A stretch of 25,502 nt of DNA. Source: a virus. The notes under the pieces are model-generated. The model was not told the origin of the DNA. It saw only the letters and a program-made list of their open reading frames with translations, and made no database searches. Every line of letters starts with the position of its first letter. Position 1 is the first letter of the stretch. Made by a program: the position numbers and the translations under genes. Location of the stretch: the IMG/VR virus record IMGVR_UViG_3300043571_000023, positions 1-25,502 of that record. One strand, 5' to 3'. Shown here piece after piece: positions 22,515 to 25,502 of this stretch.

Positions 22515-24044
22515 CTAGTGTCCCATCCATCCTGAAGAGGCTGCGTTGCCACCATAACTGACGCGCGGTCTGTTGTCCATTGGTCTTGCTTCCCTGTGCG
22601 CGACCGGATACGCGAACGTCACGGCGATAGCGTCGGCGGCGTCGGGTGAGGCCAGCCCCCGCGCCTTCATGTCCTTCTTACTCTCTAGGAATATAGTCCC
22701 TTTACTGTCGGGTTTCATCATCGGCCCGGTCAGGTCGCTCTTGAGGAAGCGGTCGTTTGGTATGCTGGCTGTCTTCAGCCACTCCCGCATGGCGTGCCAC
22801 ATCTCGGCCCGCTTGTTTCCAAACATGACGGGCTTGGTGGATCTCATGCCGAAGTTAACCCCACGGATCTTATACCGCTGCTCCTTCAGCCGGTCGACCA
22901 CGCCCGCGCCTAGCCCGCCCTCGTCGATGACGACCAGCGCGGGCCGGAACTCTTCTATGATGTCGATGACCCTGCCGACCACCTCCATGGTGTCGTCGCC
23001 CCGGTAGCGGCGTATGCCGATAATGTCGCGTCCCTGCCGGATGGCGATGACCGTGGCGTCAGCCCCGAACCGCGCCGGATCGACGCCCACAATTATCGGT
23101 GCCGTCTGATCTTTCGATGGTAGGCGTGTCTGCGCGTCTTGAACCAATGACGACGGTATGAACTGGTCGTCACTCGCGTTCGGGAAGGCTCCGTAAACCT
23201 CAACATGCGCTTGGCTAGAATCGGGTCCGTATTCGTCGATAATCTGTTGATAGACTGCCTTATCAGTGCCCTCCACGCTTCTGGCGTCAACAACCTTGTT
23301 TCGCCAGAAATCGCGCTTGCTGTTGAAGCACTCGTAGAAGTATCCGCTGTTACGGCGGGGGTTGCTAAAAGCAAGCCAAAAACGATTAGGAGTGTTCTCT
23401 GTAAAGAAGCCACTGGCCACCGCCCAGATAGAGTCATCAATACCGCTGGCCTCGTCGAACACCAACATGACGCCCGCGAAGTTATGCACGCCCGCGTAGC
23501 TGTCTGGGTTCTCGGCCGACCACAGCCGCCCCTCGACGCCCCAGTAACGCGTGCCTAGCTTCAGATCCCGCTCGACTAATTCGGCAATCCACTTAGCCGG
23601 CAGCACACGGGTAGCGCTCACCTCAAACCAATGGCTGTTGAGTGACATGGATAGCCACTTAGTTATCTCGGCCCAGGTGACAGATCTGAGCTGGGCTTCG
23701 CTGTTGGCCGACACGATGGTCGTTGAGCCGATCCGGGTCGTCAGCATCCAGATCACGAGCCAACTGACTAGGGCCGACTTGCCGATACCGCGCCCGGAGC
23801 TGGTCGCCATGCGGAAGGTTTCGAAATCGACCTTACCGTTGTTTTCACGGATGTGGTCGCGCAGGTCCATCAGCACCTGCAACTGCCACTGACGCGGGCC
23901 TGTGAAGCCCTCCAGCGGCGTGCCGGCCTTACCCCATGGGAACGCCATCCTCACGAACGCGACCGGATCGTTCTTCACTTGCGCCGACCATAGCGTCGCC
24001 ATCAGCTTCTGTTCTTCGTCGGCGCTATAAATAGGAACTTGCAT
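22515..24044 (-). CDS. terL: terminase large subunit (packaging ATPase/nuclease)
   Basis: A 509-aa packaging motor. Counting from the GTG one codon earlier, the ATPase part has a Walker A-like SSGRGIGKS (83-91) and Walker B VMLVFDEAS (193-201, Asp198/Glu199). The C-terminal RNase H-like nuclease shows GVDPARFGADATVI (Asp323), LVVIDEGG (Asp375) and SPDAADAIAVTF (Asp469/Asp472). It cuts concatemeric DNA and drives it through the portal. The start is ATG at 24044, or GTG at 24047; I prefer ATG because AAAGG lies at a better distance and the overlap with the previous stop is TGATG. All motifs are intact. Confidence 0.95.
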   Translation of the reverse strand: MQVPIYSADEEQKLMATLWSAQVKNDPVAFVRMAFPWGKAGTPLEGFTGPRQWQLQVLMDLRDHIRENNGKVDFETFRMATSSGRGIGKSALVSWLVIWMLTTRIGSTTIVSANSEAQLRSVTWAEITKWLSMSLNSHWFEVSATRVLPAKWIAELVERDLKLGTRYWGVEGRLWSAENPDSYAGVHNFAGVMLVFDEASGIDDSIWAVASGFFTENTPNRFWLAFSNPRRNSGYFYECFNSKRDFWRNKVVDARSVEGTDKAVYQQIIDEYGPDSSQAHVEVYGAFPNASDDQFIPSSLVQDAQTRLPSKDQTAPIIVGVDPARFGADATVIAIRQGRDIIGIRRYRGDDTMEVVGRVIDIIEEFRPALVVIDEGGLGAGVVDRLKEQRYKIRGVNFGMRSTKPVMFGNKRAEMWHAMREWLKTASIPNDRFLKSDLTGPMMKPDSKGTIFLESKKDMKARGLASPDAADAIAVTFAYPVAHREARPMDNRPRVSYGGNAASSGWMGH

Positions 24045-24685
24045 CACTCAGCCTTTCCGCCGCCGATCATGTGGAGCGATGGATACATGCGCAGGATCTC
24101 TGGCAGGTGCCCGGCCCCCATGAAATACGCTCCGTCAGGCTGGGCCAATAAAAACTTATTACGCCAGCGTTCCGCGCTCTTAGCGAACTTATGCGGTTCT
24201 TTTCCTCCCCACATCTTGTTTTCGCCTTCAGACAGGAATGCCGTTACGTTGCGCTCAGTCGCCGGTTTCTTTGACTGATTGAGCATACCCATCTCAGATA
24301 AGAACTTAGTCAGCGTTTCATCGTCGAAGTCACGGTCGTTAAAATAGTTTACGTCGCTGTCAAGAATCGACTGAAAGATCGTCTTGCTGCTGTCCGTTAC
24401 GCGCGCCGCCGTATGGTTTTCTTTGACGTTTGAGAACAGCACGAACAGGAACTCGACCGGGTAGCCTTTCACGGACTTGGCAAATTTGTCGTCCCATGAC
24501 CCTTTGTAGGGCACGGCAAAATATTCTTTATCCGCTCCGTCGCCTTCATACCACGCCCCGTCAGCGCGAGCGATCAGGTTGATCTTGTCGATCAGATCCT
24601 TCGACAACGGCGGTTTGCGCCCATGCGGCATTCCCACGAATACTTTGTTCGGGTTCTGGAAGATCACCCCGTATGGCGCTTGCAT
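24044..24685 (-). CDS. conserved unknown protein between terminase subunits (213 aa)
   Basis: A 213-aa protein of unknown function. Conserved-looking parts: PYGVIFQNPNKVFVGMPHGR (4-23), RADGAWYEGDGADKEYF (40-56), YKGSWDDKFAKSVKGYPVEF (60-79), PATERNVTAFLSEGENKMWG (141-160) and a C-terminal GAYFMGAGHLPEI (185-197). I recall proteins of this type beside phage terminase genes. The final GAGHL recalls a motif in TraB-family proteins, but the rest does not match, so I give no function. The ATG lies inside terS: the two genes overlap by 125 bases in different frames. Confidence 0.8.
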   Translation of the reverse strand: MQAPYGVIFQNPNKVFVGMPHGRKPPLSKDLIDKINLIARADGAWYEGDGADKEYFAVPYKGSWDDKFAKSVKGYPVEFLFVLFSNVKENHTAARVTDSSKTIFQSILDSDVNYFNDRDFDDETLTKFLSEMGMLNQSKKPATERNVTAFLSEGENKMWGGKEPHKFAKSAERWRNKFLLAQPDGAYFMGAGHLPEILRMYPSLHMIGGGKAE

Positions 24686-25094
24686 CTAATATTTCTCCCT
24701 GGATCACGCGCTGCTGCGCCTCTTCTAGCGCCGCTATGATGGATATGCGCTGCTCGACCTGCACCTGCACCGACTGCGGGGCTGTCCACTTGTGGACATG
24801 CTTAAGGATGTCCAGCGCCGCTTTGGTGTCGCCTTCGCGCGCCGCCTTGTGCAGCACTTCGGACATCTCCGCCTCACCCTCAGCGCGCCCTTTAAGTTCA
24901 GCATACTCCGCGATGGGGTCGAACTGCACGAGCCTGCGGTATTCGGTCGGCGTCATGCCAGCGGCGTAGGCGAGCGTGTCGCCTTTCAGCCCTTTGCGCG
25001 CGGCTAAGTAGATGCGCTCCAGCACCGCCTCAGTCGCTTCGATTTTGCGCGGTTCGTAGGGAAGAGATTCAAACGTCATAAAGTCTTTTAGCAT
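24561..25094 (-). CDS. terS: terminase small subunit
   Basis: A 177-aa protein that should bind the packaging start site and load the large subunit. An N-terminal helix-turn-helix lies near residues 22-55 (VLERIYLAARKGLKGDTLAY, then AAGMTPTEYRRLV), followed by a helical oligomerisation part (AEGEAEMSEVLHKAAREGDT, KAALDILKHVHKW) and a beta/helix end (VQVQVEQRISIIAALEEAQQ). Two starts are possible: ATG 25094 or ATG 25079; neither has a clear ribosome site and the leader is U-rich. The last 41 residues overlap the next gene in another frame and are charged. It is the first gene of the late operon in this window. Confidence 0.88.
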   Translation of the reverse strand: MLKDFMTFESLPYEPRKIEATEAVLERIYLAARKGLKGDTLAYAAGMTPTEYRRLVQFDPIAEYAELKGRAEGEAEMSEVLHKAAREGDTKAALDILKHVHKWTAPQSVQVQVEQRISIIAALEEAQQRVIQGEILDASAIRGDLPEPEQSIRGNAAWAQTAVVEGSDRQDQPDRSR

Positions 25095-25241
25095 ATAAAA
25101 AATAAAAATAAAAATTGTTCTTAATGCCTACGTATTTCTTAAAGGAGATCCCAAGGCCCAGCCCCCCGCCCTGTTTACATACCTGATACGTTATAACATT
25201 ACGTTTACAATTATGAATGTACACTTAAAGCATTACATTAG

Positions 25242-25268
25242 TTGACAATCAATAGCCGTGCTTATGCT
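25242..25268 (+). promoter_or_regulatory. possible sigma70-type promoter reading rightward
   Basis: A perfect -35 consensus TTGACA (25242-25247) is followed after 15 bases by TATGCT (25263-25268), which matches the -10 consensus at four of six positions. The spacing is shorter than the optimum of 17, so strength is doubtful. The first 9-mer repeat begins exactly at the last base of the -10 box, as an operator overlapping or following a promoter would. It would transcribe out of the window to the right. Confidence 0.3.
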
Positions 25269-25285
25269 TTATGCAGTTTATGCAA
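25268..25285 (+). repeat. 9-mer repeat cluster 1 (2 copies)
   Basis: TTTATGCAG (25268-25276) is followed directly by TTTATGCAA (25277-25285). A partial TTATGC precedes them at 25262-25267. This is the first of three clusters of the same 9-mer in the region upstream of terS. Confidence 0.8.
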
Positions 25286-25316
25286 GTCGCCAGCAAGTCG
25301 TGTTGAGCCTCCAGGC

Positions 25317-25352
25317 TTTATGCAGTTTATGCAGTTTATGCAGTTTATGCTA
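25317..25352 (+). repeat. 9-mer repeat cluster 2 (3 perfect copies plus 1 partial)
   Basis: Three perfect head-to-tail copies of TTTATGCAG (25317-25343) are followed by a degenerate fourth, TTTATGCTA (25344-25352). An AGCCT-CC-AGGCT inverted repeat ends on the first base of the cluster, and the DnaA-box-like TGTGGACAA begins at its last bases (25353). The arrangement is like iterons or operator arrays. Confidence 0.85.
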
Positions 25353-25361
25353 TGTGGACAA
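25353..25361. promoter_or_regulatory. DnaA-box-like nonamer
   Basis: TGTGGACAA differs at one position from TGTGGATAA, the complement of the consensus DnaA box TTATCCACA. It abuts repeat cluster 2. A single near-match can occur by chance, so it is of interest mainly because of the repeats and AT-rich DNA around it. Confidence 0.3.
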
Positions 25362-25432
25362 CATTGGCGCAGGGAAATTCCCGGTCGCCCTGTGATGACT
25401 GCGCGGGCGTGGGGCGAGGCGGTTTTAGGCGG

Positions 25433-25450
25433 TTTATGCAGTTTATACAG
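25433..25450 (+). repeat. 9-mer repeat cluster 3 (2 copies)
   Basis: TTTATGCAG (25433-25441) is followed by TTTATACAG (25442-25450), one mismatch from the unit, then an A-tract. Just upstream, GGCGGTTTTA and GGCGGTTTAT form a short imperfect direct repeat leading into the cluster. Confidence 0.8.
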
Positions 25451-25502
25451 CCAAAAAAAATCGGTTGCAGATAAATATGTATGTATACAACTTAACATTT
25501 TC

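Larger units (their letters stand above)
25095..25502. other. non-coding control region upstream of the late operon
   Basis: About 400 bases without a credible gene. It holds, from the terS side: an A/T-only-rich stretch (about 25092-25125), a C-rich patch (25156-25172), an 8-bp palindrome GTTATAAC (about 25190-25197), a consensus TTGACA on the plus strand (25242-25247), three clusters of the 9-mer TTTATGCAG, an AGCCT-CC-AGGCT inverted repeat (25306-25317), and a DnaA-box-like TGTGGACAA (25353-25361). Since late genes leave it leftward and the plus-strand early block ends at the other side of the window, it is probably a divergent promoter/operator region, possibly an origin. Confidence 0.6.

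Noticed and set aside
24044-24685. TraB/GumN-type assignment of the 213-aa protein
   Set aside because: Only the GAGHL stretch near the C-terminus is similar; the N-terminal motifs of that family are not visible.
25142-25149. AAGGAGAT on the plus strand, a perfect ribosome-site sequence
   Set aside because: No start codon follows at a usable distance and no open frame begins there.
25262-25450. CRISPR array reading of the repeats
   Set aside because: Units are only 9 bases and directly tandem, without spacers of regular length.
25262-25498. 78-codon minus-strand open frame across the 9-mer repeats
   Set aside because: The 9-mer is read in different phases in different clusters, the product is low-complexity, and no ribosome site precedes the start; the repeat is conserved as DNA, not as peptide.

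Overview
This window is part of the genome of a tailed, double-stranded DNA bacteriophage (Caudoviricetes) with a P22-type, short-tailed virion programme. Almost all of it is one long block of tightly packed genes on the minus strand, running from the terminase genes at the right to the lysis genes at the left. Many start and stop codons overlap as ATGA or TAATG. The presumed host is Gram-negative, because there are two candidate lipobox lipoproteins in the lysis region and a GH108-type muramidase. The sequence does not identify the host further. I see no integrase, attachment site, tRNA or host gene, so I cannot tell a free phage from a prophage.

Layout, in minus-strand transcription order: (1) 25095-25502, non-coding, AT-rich, with clustered 9-bp repeats; probably the divergent control region upstream of the late operon. 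(2) Terminase small subunit, a conserved unknown protein that overlaps it, and terminase large subunit. (3) Three tiny basic proteins. (4) A protein with a C-terminal ADP-ribosyltransferase-like domain. (5) Portal. (6) A small protein with the iron-site spacing of Dps/ferritin-like proteins. (7) A host-recognition block (head-binding adaptor, pectate-lyase-fold tailspike, fibre) with several small proteins, placed unusually between portal and scaffold. (8) Scaffold, coat and two beta-rich decoration or fibre-like proteins, with a strong UNCG-tetraloop hairpin after the coat gene and another after the second decoration gene. (9) A block in the P22 order gp4, gp10, gp26, gp14, gp7, gp20, gp16: head-tail adaptor, hub, needle-like protein, small structural protein and three ejection-type proteins. 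(10) A lysis cassette: membrane/coiled-coil protein, endolysin, small lipoprotein nested over the endolysin end, holin-like protein, and Rz1-like lipoprotein.

At the left edge three plus-strand genes (SNF2-type helicase cut by the window edge, a small protein, and a DUF6378-like protein) converge on the lysis cassette and overlap it by 81 bases. They look like the end of the early/replication transcript, whose start is probably to the right of the window on a circular or circularly permuted map.

The parts most worth following up are the Dps-like protein, the ADP-ribosyltransferase-like fusion with a composition break, the repeat region upstream of the terminase genes, the two UNCG hairpins around the decoration genes, and the long out-of-frame overlaps (terS with its neighbour, and a small protein with the gp4-like gene). 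All function calls rest on motifs, gene order and remembered family features; no database search was run.
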